Source: Psychrobacter sp. APC 3426 (lineage in GTDB: Bacteria > Pseudomonadota > Gammaproteobacteria > Pseudomonadales > Moraxellaceae). From it: 41,698 bases of DNA. The stretch is from the NCBI RefSeq assembly GCF_030408035.1, contig NZ_JASDCF010000028.1, positions 1-41,698 of the forward strand. Reading direction: 5' to 3'. Below, piece after piece: positions 1-10,162 of this stretch. Under the pieces are notes generated by a model that saw only the letters and a program-made list of their open reading frames with translations, did not search any database and was not told the origin of the DNA. The position numbers and the translations under genes were made by a program. The first letter of the stretch is position 1; each line of letters begins with the position of its first letter.

Positions 1-127
1 GGGTAGTCGTCTTTAGCTTCAATTAGCATACGGACGGCTCGCTCTTGCATTTCAGGGGTATAGTTTCGTGTTTTCATTGTCGTATTCTCTCAGAAAATTG
101 AGTCTCCGACAATCCCGGGGCGGTTCA
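1..127 (-). mobile_element. IS3-family insertion sequence, orfA-side end (partial)
   Basis: The minus strand reads an orfA start at base 77: MKTRNYTPEMQERAVRMLIE, continuing to the window edge. This is typical of the N-terminal helix-turn-helix protein of IS3-family transposases. Upstream of that start the sequence ends in a terminal-repeat-like TGAACCGCCCCG (bases 116-127), matching the end of the decayed element at 17968. The remainder of the element lies outside the window, so whether it is intact cannot be judged. Its outer end sits directly against the open frame of the next gene, which it truncates. Confidence 0.8.
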
Positions 128-1532
128 TAGTAAGTATGCACATTATTATTTTAGTAGGTTACAAGTTTTTATGGAGGCTTTAGCTAGGTTCGTTATACGG
201 GCAGAGCCAGACATGGCTATACAAGTGTTTAAATGGGGTTGCAGTATTGCAATCATAGATGAAATGAGAGATTTCTGGCTGTCGAAACTTTATAGTCATC
301 TCATAGAATACAGCTTACTAGCTATACCAGATAATCGAAAATCAGAGATATTTGAAGATGCTCTCTTATTTCCTTTAGCTACCGAAGTGAATATTGACAA
401 TGATTTTGGTCAGAGATGGCCAAACCCTGTTGTAGAATTACCTCCCGTAAGAAATGATAGTCTTAAAATCAGTTCACGTTTAGATGAAATCATAAACAAT
501 ATCTCTCCGAATAATGAGGACAGCGTCCATGCTTTGATCAAACTATTTCCCTTAATTGAATCAGGTTATCTCAAACCTAGTGAGTTAGAGAAATTACGGA
601 AAGTTGTATGGGGTAGTAAAGAAAATTATAGCATTTTACCTACATTAGGTATTTTCAATCATGCTTTATTACATCTGCCTAGTAACGACAAAAAATCATT
701 AGCCTTAGCTATCAAGAAATATTCATTTGAAAGTAGTGATTTATATGAGATTCAAACTCTTATACCAATTAGAAATCTTGTTTTAAACGAAGAGTACAAG
801 GAACTACCTACGAAGAAGCAAACTAGTAAGATATTTAATACTCTGACGACATGGCGATTCACTCCAAAATCGACTGATATTCCTAATTTTTTCTCCGGTA
901 ACACTGAAGAGCGTTTAGCTAAAGAAATTGCGTTTACTCTAAATGAAGCTATAACGCCTTATTTAGGAAAATCCAAATTAAATGAAGCTAATCTAAATAA
1001 ATTAATTGGATTTTATCAGGAAACGGAGACCTTCGAGGTATTGTCTTCATTTATATATTTCTCTAAGAAATTTGATATGGCTTTTGATACTCTTATGAAA
1101 GATATACGTGAAGGTTTTTATAAAGAAGATATAAGAAAAGTTGTATCGTCAGCAAATGCTTTACTAAACTGGTGCAAATTTGACTTTAACGATGCATTAA
1201 AGCCATTGATCTCAAAGTTAATTTATTCAATAAACTTGAGCCGTACTAATGGACTTACAACACTAATATATACTGCAAATAAGCTATACTCTCTCGAATA
1301 TTTAAGTAACGAAAACATCTCAACATTATTTGAAGTCGTTCCAATCATTTTTGATGGTACTGCCTACGAAAATGTAAATCCAACTAGTCATTTAGCCATT
1401 AACGTCACTTCGGTTAGATCTGAATGTATAAAGCTTGCTCGTGAATTACTAAAAAATAATTCAAACAGCGAGTTAAAAAGGATAACTGAAGAAGCCAAAA
1501 TAGACCCTCTACCAGAAGTAAGATTTGCATAA
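128..1532 (+). pseudogene. 3' part of a large gene truncated by an IS; probable partner of the downstream STAND gene
   Basis: The reading frame is open from the IS junction at about 128 (H-S-K-Y-A-H-Y-Y-F...) through the first ATG at 171 to a TAA at 1530-1532. That ATG has no convincing ribosome binding site, so this is the C-terminal ~468 residues of a longer protein whose 5' end was removed by the IS. The sequence is mostly predicted alpha-helical, with no catalytic motif that I recognise. The stop is followed with no gap by the ATG of the STAND NTPase (TAAATG), which indicates an operon and probably translational coupling. From the context I infer the effector or sensor partner of a two-gene defence system. 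A vague resemblance to the C-terminal regions of SIR2-type large defence proteins came to mind but could not be confirmed. Whether a product is still made depends on a start within the remnant. Confidence 0.6.
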
Positions 1533-4500
1533 ATGGAAAATAAAAATACTTCACAATCTCCAGAGCTTGCCGGTGGTGATGGCTTTATCTATGAAGGTCA
1601 TGTCATGGCCTTTTATTTAACTGCATTGTTAGCTGAAGCGAGTGCACCTGGCTGTAATGGTACGGTAGTAAATGTAGCTAGCCAGCAAAGAGACTTCGGC
1701 TATCCTTTAGATGACGTCATAATAAAGTGGATAGACGCCTCAGATCGAATTGGAACAACTAGCTTGCAGGTCAAACGCGACCTGACGATTAGCTCTGCTG
1801 ACACTAATAAGAATTTTAGAGATGTAATACGTGATAGTTTAACTAGTTATCAAGATGCTAGTTTTAATAATGGTGTAGATAAGTACGGAGTGGCAGTTAG
1901 TGAAATATCCTCTGCTAAATTTCGTGATCTAGGGTTTCTCTGCCAAATAGCTGTTGAAAGTGGTGATATTGAACACTTTGAGCAACGGTTTAGTCCTAAT
2001 GGGAACGCTAGTGCGGATATTAAAGTTATTAGAGAAGCCATATACCAGCTATTGGATGAATTATCTGCTACTCCGTTGATACCTGCTGAAAAACATAATT
2101 TTCTAAAACACTTTATTATTGTGAGGTTTGACTTTCTACATGACGGTGAAGTTGACGCTCATGTAGGAACACGATACATTCAATCGCAATTACCGAATAA
2201 TAGTAATATATCACCTGTATTGGTCTGGTCCCATATTTACGAGTTAGGAAGAGAGTCTGCAGGAAAGGCAGGTCAGTTTGATAGGGTTCGTTTAGTCCAT
2301 GAGTTATGTAAGGTTGTTAAACTCAAAGAAGGTAGAACTTTTGAGGAGCATATTTCAAAAATAAAAGAGCTTACGAATACTTACTTACATCAAATTCAAA
2401 GCGATATTGATGGATGTAGTTTAGATAGAAGTAGCTTAAAATTAAAATTTTCTGAAGTGCTTAAAACGTCCCGTTTTATTCAGATAACAGGTATGCCAGG
2501 TACTGGTAAGTCTGCTCTGCTACGTAAAGAAATTGAGAGCTATTTAGAGAGCTCGTTTGTATTGTTTTTAAAATCCGATCAATTGGTCGGTAAAAACTGG
2601 GCTCAATACGTTCAAAGCTCTGGGATACCTTCAAATCATAGTTTAAAAGAGCTATTAATTGAAATTAAATCAGCAGGCACACCCATCTTGTTTATTGATG
2701 GTATTGACCGTGTTGACAGTCAGCATAGACCAATTATCGATGAGTTAATAAGTTTGATTTTAAATGACTCACTATTAACAGAGTGGAAAATAGTCGTTAC
2801 CTTACGTGAGACAGGGCTAGAGCCGCTAAGAACATGGCTTGGGTCTGTTCTTAAGCAGGCTTCAATTGGCAACGTCACTGTCAATAAATTAGATGATAAT
2901 GAAGCAAATATTCTCTCAACACAGTTTCCGAATTTAAGAAGCTTACTTTTTAGTTCTTCTGAAAATGTAAAGCATGTCACTAGAACCCCATTTTTTGCAA
3001 AAACTCTATCTACGCTAAGTATATCAGATGATACATCCCCAGAGTCTGAACTAGATTTGATACATGAATGGTGGAAACGTGGCGGATATAGTGCGACGAG
3101 TCAAAAAGTCATAGATAGACAGAACGCTTTACTAGAATTAGCTGAGCATAAGGTTAAAAATCTTAGTAAACCCGTAAAAAGAAGATCGCTTACTAGCAAC
3201 TTAGAATTAGATGAATTAAACAGCGACGGTGTGATTAGAGTCGATAGTAGAAAATCTGCAGTAGATTTTGCTCATGATATCTTTTTTGAATGGTCATTAT
3301 TGTATAATTTACTTGAAGCTGATGATGAATGGCTCGATAAAATTGAAACGTTCGGTCAACCTCCTGCTATTGCTAGAGTTGTAGAGTTACTGGCTCAGCA
3401 GAAGCTCCAGGACGAAGAGTGGTCTATAGCAATAGAAAACCCAAAGTTTAAAACACTTCGTTCACAATGGTTGCGAGCATGGCTATTAGGTGCTATCAGC
3501 TATCCAAATATAGCGCAATACAGTAATCAATTTAGAGGCAAACTAGTTGAAAACGACTATGCTCTCTATGAGAAGTTATTGGTTTGGTTTCAAGCTGAAA
3601 AAACAAAACCTAATCCACTGATACTCGCCACTTCAAAAGACATGCGAACTGCAACATCTATGGCGTGGCCTTCTGACTTAACGTTATGGTTTAAGGTCAT
3701 TAGGTTTATATTAAATGATATATCATCGTTACCTGAATTTTTGTATCAACAAATCATTGACGTTTTTTCCGTTTTTCAAAACGTAACGTTAAATACAGAT
3801 TTTTCGTTAGAATTATCTTCCGAAATCTTACGGGTTACTTTAGATTGGTTATGTGAAATTGAAGGTTTAGAAGGCAGTGCTAGCACTCATAACTGGAAGT
3901 TAGTTGACGATATATCCGAATTTAAAGATTCTTTGCGTAGTTTGCTTATAACATCAACCATCTCTAACCCAGAATTTATTGAAGCTTATTTAAAAAACTT
4001 ACTGACTTTGAATGAGATACCCAACGATATATTTAAATACATAATACAGTTTTCTGGATTTATTGCGCAGAAGCATCCGGAATTACTAGTAGAGCTATGT
4101 TTGAAGAAATTGCTATGCGAGCTACCACTAGACAAATATACGAGAAAGTGTGAAGAGACAAAACGAAATCAAGAGTATTGGGCACATTTAAATAGTACTC
4201 CAGTAGAAGACAGAACTGCTAAACAAAATAAGTCTCTTCAATTTAGATCACTATCTTTAAGTTCATTTTCAACTGAGAGAGTTGATGATAGTGATTGGAA
4301 TGACCTTTCTATTAATACCGATTTTCTTGGTTTCTATCCCTCCTCTCCCATTAAAGAACCATTCTACTCATTATTGAAACATGCTCCTGACTCTGGTTTA
4401 CGATTAATCACAGAGCTATCAAATCATGCTATTACGGCTTGGCAACAGCTTCATGAGCTATCTGATGAAAAGCTCACACCAATTCCTATCACATTAGACT

Positions 4501-6878
4501 TGCCTTGGGGCTCTCAAACCTTCTGGGGCAATGAGCAAGAATATATTTGGTCACGCCCATTTTGGATAAATAACGTATTATCATCAGCGTTTATGGCATT
4601 AGAAAAGTGGTGTTTTGAGCAGTTAGAAGCGGGTGCGAATCTAGACGAGTTAATTAAAAAAATAACCAAAGATCATGAATCAGTAGCTATCCTAAGTGTT
4701 ATATCTGTACTCATTCTTGAACAACAGGGTATTAGCAAAACCATACTTCCTTTAGTGACGAATCAAAAGGTGCTTGATTTAGATTACTATCGGTTTACTC
4801 AGGACATACGTGGTTCATCAACGCCATTAATATCATATTCAGGTAAACACCTTACCCATAGAAAAGATATAGATGAGATTAAAAAAATATATACCAAAAC
4901 AGGCTATAAGTCCTGCTTATCTAATTTGCTAACAGCATTTATATTTTCAGAATTTAGTGATGAGTTAAAAGTAATCTTAAATAAATTTAAAAACTTCTTG
5001 CCATACGATTATGAAGAGCAAATAGATAATTCAGCGGTTACTGAAAAACTATTGGAGCGAGCCAATTTCTACGCTGAGTATGCTGATAAGACTACTTATT
5101 CAGTTCAGCCTACTGAAAATGAAAATATAGTCACTATTTCACATCATAGTTCTTCTTTGGATAGTAGCAAAAACATAGAAGAACAGAAGAAAAGTGTAGA
5201 TTTTCTTAGTTTCAACAATATAGCCTATTGGGCTCATAAATCTCTTTTACAAGACTCTATTGTAGAAGGATATTCTATTCAATCTGCTCTAGATTTTATA
5301 AAGGAACACGATGAGCCTGAGCTTTTTGAAGATGATTGTGAAGGTTGGACTGAGGAGTCTACTCGTACACGCATGAAACAAAATGCTATTGTTGCAGTAG
5401 CGACTATGACACTATGGTTTAGAAAAGGTTTGGCAGATGCAGATTTGATGTGGGCTCGTGGCGTTATAAATAGAGCTGTTTTAATTCCGTTCAACTCTTA
5501 CGAGTGCAGTACTTCAGAAGCAAAGCTTTCCTTTCATCCAAAAATATTTTCTAGTAAAGCACTAGCTTCTGAAATAAGATTTGATCCAGCCGGCGATAAC
5601 GCAAAGCTTCAGCTCTTATGCATTATTGCAAGTCCAGTAAATGAGATATCAATATCGGCTCTAAATGCATGTCTTTCATTGTATGACATTGATAGAAAAC
5701 TGACCTATTCTGCTATATTTATGGCCGTATCCATGAGTTATAATTATTTAAAATATCGTAATTGTAACTCAGAGGATATAGAGAAAGTAAAGACGGAGTT
5801 ACAGGGTATAGAATCTACTTTAACTGACTATCATGAATCTGATAAACAATTCATTCAATTACCAAATTGTGGAAGCCCATGGGTTGAGTTGGAAAAAGAA
5901 AAATATAGACCTTCTTCGAACTATCACTTAAATAAGTCTTTTGACGCTATAAAGTGGGAAAGATCTAATGAACAATGGGATACTACTTTTTTGAGTCATA
6001 TCTTAAAGCAGCTACCTATTAAAGATTTACTACAGACATACTTCAAAGAAGAACTTCTAGGTTTTATAGAGAGTTTAATTAATTGGGCTATTGAACTAAC
6101 TGAGCCTTCTTGGGCTGAAGAATATGATTTTAAAGGCAGTCGAGGCAGCTTTTACGATTTCATGGACGCTTTAGGTAATATCATAAGCATGATCTGTAGT
6201 GAGTTACCTTTTAGTGAAACCTATCATAGATTTGTAGAACCTATACTGGCTCTAAAGACTCAAGAAGGTTGGAAGCTTATAGAGCCATTAATTGGTTATT
6301 GTAGTAGCAATCTCTATGATGAATTGATTGTATCAGAAGATATTATAAAAATTTTGCAAAAGTGTTTGGATAGATTCTTACAAATTGAAGAGCTAAACAA
6401 AGATAGCTACAGAGTTGGCAGATTTGAACAACTCAAAAATAATACACTAGAAACATTAATGTTTACTCGGTTTAGCCAATTTAATGGTGCTAAACGGTTT
6501 GCAAATGAAAACTGGTCTGAGATTAATTTGATATTACCAATTATCGATAAGCTTGTGCGTGAAGCAGGTTGGGTAGGCGTTGTTATGCAAAATTTTGTAC
6601 AATTATGTGAGCATGCCAAAAATGACTATCCCGCTGAGCTTTTCGCAGACCAAGTCTTAACCGTAATCTCTAAGCCTAAGCTTGTAGGCTGGCAAGGTAG
6701 CACACTATATTCAAAAATTGCTGAGCTGGTGCAATTCCTTGCAGAAAGAGACAATCCATTAAACTTGCAAACTGGGCAAAAGCTCTTAAGAATTATTGAC
6801 TGGCTTATTGATCAAGGCGATAGACGTAGTGCATCACTACAACAAAGCGAATTGTTTAGAAGCATCAAGGTTAATTGA
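1533..6878 (+). CDS. STAND-type NTPase with N-terminal PD-(D/E)xK nuclease-like domain; probable anti-phage defence protein
   Basis: A 1781-residue protein. Residues ~1-130 contain a glycine-rich opening (AGGDGFIYEGH), then LDDVIIKW (D60/D61) and LQVKR (Q79-x-K81). This D...Q/E-x-K layout fits restriction-type nuclease domains such as the Cap4/DUF4297 group. A P-loop GMPGTGKS lies at residues 320-327 and a Walker B strand ILFIDGID with D389 and D392 follows, giving a NACHT/STAND-like NTPase at roughly 290-560. The remaining ~1200 residues look helical and are probably a sensor of repeat type. No membrane segment is evident. Known STAND nucleases (Avs and relatives) bind a phage protein, oligomerise and degrade DNA; the same role here is inference. 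Its ATG follows the stop of the truncated upstream gene with no gap. Base composition is clearly A+T-richer than the cat genes, consistent with horizontal transfer. Confidence 0.75.
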   Translation: MENKNTSQSPELAGGDGFIYEGHVMAFYLTALLAEASAPGCNGTVVNVASQQRDFGYPLDDVIIKWIDASDRIGTTSLQVKRDLTISSADTNKNFRDVIRDSLTSYQDASFNNGVDKYGVAVSEISSAKFRDLGFLCQIAVESGDIEHFEQRFSPNGNASADIKVIREAIYQLLDELSATPLIPAEKHNFLKHFIIVRFDFLHDGEVDAHVGTRYIQSQLPNNSNISPVLVWSHIYELGRESAGKAGQFDRVRLVHELCKVVKLKEGRTFEEHISKIKELTNTYLHQIQSDIDGCSLDRSSLKLKFSEVLKTSRFIQITGMPGTGKSALLRKEIESYLESSFVLFLKSDQLVGKNWAQYVQSSGIPSNHSLKELLIEIKSAGTPILFIDGIDRVDSQHRPIIDELISLILNDSLLTEWKIVVTLRETGLEPLRTWLGSVLKQASIGNVTVNKLDDNEANILSTQFPNLRSLLFSSSENVKHVTRTPFFAKTLSTLSISDDTSPESELDLIHEWWKRGGYSATSQKVIDRQNALLELAEHKVKNLSKPVKRRSLTSNLELDELNSDGVIRVDSRKSAVDFAHDIFFEWSLLYNLLEADDEWLDKIETFGQPPAIARVVELLAQQKLQDEEWSIAIENPKFKTLRSQWLRAWLLGAISYPNIAQYSNQFRGKLVENDYALYEKLLVWFQAEKTKPNPLILATSKDMRTATSMAWPSDLTLWFKVIRFILNDISSLPEFLYQQIIDVFSVFQNVTLNTDFSLELSSEILRVTLDWLCEIEGLEGSASTHNWKLVDDISEFKDSLRSLLITSTISNPEFIEAYLKNLLTLNEIPNDIFKYIIQFSGFIAQKHPELLVELCLKKLLCELPLDKYTRKCEETKRNQEYWAHLNSTPVEDRTAKQNKSLQFRSLSLSSFSTERVDDSDWNDLSINTDFLGFYPSSPIKEPFYSLLKHAPDSGLRLITELSNHAITAWQQLHELSDEKLTPIPITLDLPWGSQTFWGNEQEYIWSRPFWINNVLSSAFMALEKWCFEQLEAGANLDELIKKITKDHESVAILSVISVLILEQQGISKTILPLVTNQKVLDLDYYRFTQDIRGSSTPLISYSGKHLTHRKDIDEIKKIYTKTGYKSCLSNLLTAFIFSEFSDELKVILNKFKNFLPYDYEEQIDNSAVTEKLLERANFYAEYADKTTYSVQPTENENIVTISHHSSSLDSSKNIEEQKKSVDFLSFNNIAYWAHKSLLQDSIVEGYSIQSALDFIKEHDEPELFEDDCEGWTEESTRTRMKQNAIVAVATMTLWFRKGLADADLMWARGVINRAVLIPFNSYECSTSEAKLSFHPKIFSSKALASEIRFDPAGDNAKLQLLCIIASPVNEISISALNACLSLYDIDRKLTYSAIFMAVSMSYNYLKYRNCNSEDIEKVKTELQGIESTLTDYHESDKQFIQLPNCGSPWVELEKEKYRPSSNYHLNKSFDAIKWERSNEQWDTTFLSHILKQLPIKDLLQTYFKEELLGFIESLINWAIELTEPSWAEEYDFKGSRGSFYDFMDALGNIISMICSELPFSETYHRFVEPILALKTQEGWKLIEPLIGYCSSNLYDELIVSEDIIKILQKCLDRFLQIEELNKDSYRVGRFEQLKNNTLETLMFTRFSQFNGAKRFANENWSEINLILPIIDKLVREAGWVGVVMQNFVQLCEHAKNDYPAELFADQVLTVISKPKLVGWQGSTLYSKIAELVQFLAERDNPLNLQTGQKLLRIIDWLIDQGDRRSASLQQSELFRSIKVN

Positions 6879-6901
6879 AACAAGCTAGCTAGCTATAAAC
6901 T

Positions 6902-9900
6902 CTATATTTTATTTTTTGTTAGTACCATTAATAAATAACCTAGATATTTAAGCACCCCCGATGATGCATAATAGTGATCAGTGGTAGCCAAGTTTTTGTC
7001 AGAGTGTTTACGTTTTTTCTGTACTACCCTTACCTCATAGCCATGAAAACTCTCACGAGCACCGACAAGTATTGAGCTGTTCAGACTCAAGTCTTTTTTA
7101 ACATCGCTTACAGCTTGCTCGCTATATGCCCTAACCTGCCAATGACTGGCATCAATAAGCTGACACCCTACTAGCATAAAACTCTGTAGCATCTCCAGCT
7201 GGGCCTCCTTGATACCAAAATGAATCGATGAGTTATTTAAGTTATGTTTGTGTGCAAATACTTCAATAAACACTCTCAACTTCTCAGGATCCTTTATAGA
7301 TATCTGATACGCCCTATCTAATGCTCTAATTATTACTTCCTGATTTTTACTACCTTTAGGCTTACCTAGTAATAGCCTGTCATCGTCGAACAGCTCACTA
7401 GCGCGCAGATATAAACATTTAGATTCATTTAGACTTATACCATGTCTAATAGCAATTTCAGGTAACAGCTCATCTCGAGAGTTTTCTTTTAACTCCTGCA
7501 GCTCCTCTAAAAAACCTATGACGTCCGCATATTTAGGATGAATGAAAATTGAATTTGTACTCAACTCTTCAAATTCATTCAAATTACCGTTTAACAGTTG
7601 CTGGCTAGCATTGCTATCAGGTTCATCTGCATCCTTAAATAATGGTATTTTATTAACAGCTGTTTTTTTAAGGACATATGGTCTTATCTTATTTAACTGC
7701 ACAGTCTTTGTCGTTGCATCATAAGCAGTTTTGTCTTGCCTATAGATAGCAGAGTAATCTAGCCCTGTTATTAGCTCTAAAACTGTTATAGGTAGCTCCA
7801 AGCGAGCGTTACTCAGCCGCTCCCCTGCCAGCAGATGAGCAGTATGAATATAATGCTCGAAGGTTGTGTCGCACGTTAAATGTCCTGAAAGGCTGGCCAG
7901 CCCAAACCAAGCACCCTGCTCTTTATGATAGCCCAGGATACCTTTTATTACTCTCTCGCACTGCTCATTGTCATAATCAGTCATCACCTGTGCCAATGGC
8001 GATTTACTTAGTACTAACGCCAGCTGACTAATCGCAGTATGCCTAAAGCTGTGAAATGTGAAGTCGTGCTCTCCTAGGAATCTGTTCCAAATTAACTTCA
8101 TGAGATTACTAAAAACCACACTGGGTAACGGCTGCTCACCTGAACCTTGAGAAAACAAGTAACGACGCTTCAATCTTTTCTGCTGATGATATAACTGAGT
8201 AAATTGTTCTAGCTCGTCTTTCTTGAGTAGGCAGTTAATCGGTATAAGGCGACTTGCGCTGCTACTTTTCAATCTCCGATAGCGGTTTGGTCTTAACCAA
8301 ATTTGCGGCTGCTCTATTCGTTGTCTATGCTCATCAATATAGATGTCCGCTATATCACGAACTTTAATACCCATAAGTTCTTTGATTCGCAACCCTGTTC
8401 GATACGCAAGACTTAAGACTACTAAGCAAAGGTTTTTCTGTTCATCATCTAAATCCGAGGTGACCAAATACTCTTTCATCGCATGATATATTCGAGGTGA
8501 TATCATGTTCGCATTTACCACTTGGCGTTTATTACCCCACGGAAAATACACAAACGGCGCATTATAGTACGCTCTCTGATAATCATGGAAAGCTCGCAGT
8601 CTACCGTAAGTAAATTTTTGCGTATCTTTGAGCTTATCCAGATATGAAACTTTGTTTTTCTTTACGCGCTCATTCTTTAAGCCATTGAGACTATCTTGAC
8701 CTAACACATCGTCTGCACAGCCAACTAAATCATCATCTATCTCTAGATTGTCTTCACCAAAGCCTGAGTCTTTGTTCAAAATAGACTGCTTTCTTCCATC
8801 CTTAATCTTACTTTGAATAATCTCCTCATAGACCGCCTCAAAGTCCTCATCAGACCATTCATCAAGATTCTCATCCATTGTTAGCATCAGCCAATCCCGA
8901 CCAATACAGCCCAGATATTTACTGATGGTATCTAACCTATTATTGCTATCATTCAATAAGCTTTTTACCCATCCTAAAAGACGCATGGCGTTGGGTTGGG
9001 TTAACTCCTGCTGTAACAGCTCTACTTGTATAATAGCGGATGCTTTACTACCCTTAAGGGCATCTTGAACCTCTTTAATAAGATTCTTACTAAAACTTGG
9101 ATACTCCCTACTATTGGTACTTTTTTTGTCAGATTCTGAAAAGCTTGCTACAAATAACTCTTCCCAAGTGAGCGGCTGTAGATTTGAGTTAATCACCTCT
9201 TGATTATAATTAATAAGCTTATTTGTGGTTAAGCCCGTCGTTTTAATCTTACCCTGTCTAACAATAGCCAATGCAGTGTCTATATCGCCTCCCTTCATCT
9301 GCCGCCAATGATAGTCAGCGTATTTTATTAACTGTGATAAATGCGGTTTACTTTTATCTTTATTTTGTAGTTTTAGCTTCTTACAAATATCACTGATAAT
9401 GGTTTCAAACGACTTCACATCTTCTTTTTTTAACTTTTTATCTTTTAGCGCGTATAAAAAGCAAAGTGTCATATCATCAGGTATGTACTCTACATAGCGC
9501 TGTAAGCTTGTAGCAGATACATCCTCTGAGGTATGACTTTGCGTATAAGAACAACCGTAATTGTCATCATCAATGCTGAGCAAGATTAGCGCCAAACTCT
9601 CGCTGCTGACACCTGAATCTGGTAATTCATCAGTTGCTGGTAGCTGCAATTGATATATGTCACGTTCGCCTAGGAGCCATTGATACAGTGTTTTTAACAC
9701 ATCTATGTCATTCAATCCCCCATACATCACGCTACAGTAGAGCACTGACTCAATCAAATCATTGTTTGAGAACCTTCTTTTCCGTTGCCGTATCTCAATC
9801 ATTTGCTGGCTAGCAAGGCTTACTTGAGCACCATTTACCATCCAATCATAGGATATTGTTAAATGATCACGCTCTGCTATAACTGGTACAACCGGCTCAT

Positions 9901-10162
9901 CTAAATTCAATCCATGTAATTTGTTATAACTTCGAATGAACTCTAAAAAACCTTGCCTGGCTAAGTAATAGGTATGCGCAGTATCAAAATGCACTTCAAG
10001 TAAGCTACCAATGGTTTGATAGTATTCAGTTAGGTCTATTCCTATGGGTATGTGATTGTCATCAATATACGAAGCTATCAAAATTTTCGCCTCATTTTTG
10101 ATACTCTCATAACTGTTGCTTCTGTTTTCTTCTCTTAACTGATGGGCAAAGGCATTATCCAT
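6902..10162 (-). CDS. large tyrosine recombinase (integrase), third gene of a recombinase trio
   Basis: A 1086-residue protein with a tyrosine-recombinase catalytic domain at about residues 580-780. It contains TGLRIKEL (first Arg), a Lys/Arg-rich beta hairpin ending RLIPI, HSFRHT (the His-x-x-Arg box, near residue 704), SGHLT (second His) and FEHYIHT, whose Tyr at about 770 is the likely nucleophile. It is far longer than phage integrases (~350-400 residues). About 580 residues precede the catalytic domain and ~310 follow it, including a basic GKPKGSKN stretch. Its ATG overlaps the previous gene's stop by 8 bases (ATGGATAA), showing translational coupling within a three-gene operon. It converges on the STAND gene with only 23 bases between stops. 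The role is probably excision and integration of the island that carries the defence genes. Confidence 0.8.
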   Translation of the reverse strand: MDNAFAHQLREENRSNSYESIKNEAKILIASYIDDNHIPIGIDLTEYYQTIGSLLEVHFDTAHTYYLARQGFLEFIRSYNKLHGLNLDEPVVPVIAERDHLTISYDWMVNGAQVSLASQQMIEIRQRKRRFSNNDLIESVLYCSVMYGGLNDIDVLKTLYQWLLGERDIYQLQLPATDELPDSGVSSESLALILLSIDDDNYGCSYTQSHTSEDVSATSLQRYVEYIPDDMTLCFLYALKDKKLKKEDVKSFETIISDICKKLKLQNKDKSKPHLSQLIKYADYHWRQMKGGDIDTALAIVRQGKIKTTGLTTNKLINYNQEVINSNLQPLTWEELFVASFSESDKKSTNSREYPSFSKNLIKEVQDALKGSKASAIIQVELLQQELTQPNAMRLLGWVKSLLNDSNNRLDTISKYLGCIGRDWLMLTMDENLDEWSDEDFEAVYEEIIQSKIKDGRKQSILNKDSGFGEDNLEIDDDLVGCADDVLGQDSLNGLKNERVKKNKVSYLDKLKDTQKFTYGRLRAFHDYQRAYYNAPFVYFPWGNKRQVVNANMISPRIYHAMKEYLVTSDLDDEQKNLCLVVLSLAYRTGLRIKELMGIKVRDIADIYIDEHRQRIEQPQIWLRPNRYRRLKSSSASRLIPINCLLKKDELEQFTQLYHQQKRLKRRYLFSQGSGEQPLPSVVFSNLMKLIWNRFLGEHDFTFHSFRHTAISQLALVLSKSPLAQVMTDYDNEQCERVIKGILGYHKEQGAWFGLASLSGHLTCDTTFEHYIHTAHLLAGERLSNARLELPITVLELITGLDYSAIYRQDKTAYDATTKTVQLNKIRPYVLKKTAVNKIPLFKDADEPDSNASQQLLNGNLNEFEELSTNSIFIHPKYADVIGFLEELQELKENSRDELLPEIAIRHGISLNESKCLYLRASELFDDDRLLLGKPKGSKNQEVIIRALDRAYQISIKDPEKLRVFIEVFAHKHNLNNSSIHFGIKEAQLEMLQSFMLVGCQLIDASHWQVRAYSEQAVSDVKKDLSLNSSILVGARESFHGYEVRVVQKKRKHSDKNLATTDHYYASSGVLKYLGYLLMVLTKNKI

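Noticed and set aside
6879..6901. CTAGCTAGCTAG-like palindrome between the STAND and recombinase stops, considered as an attachment site or terminator
   Set aside because: Too short and simple, with no second copy found in the window.
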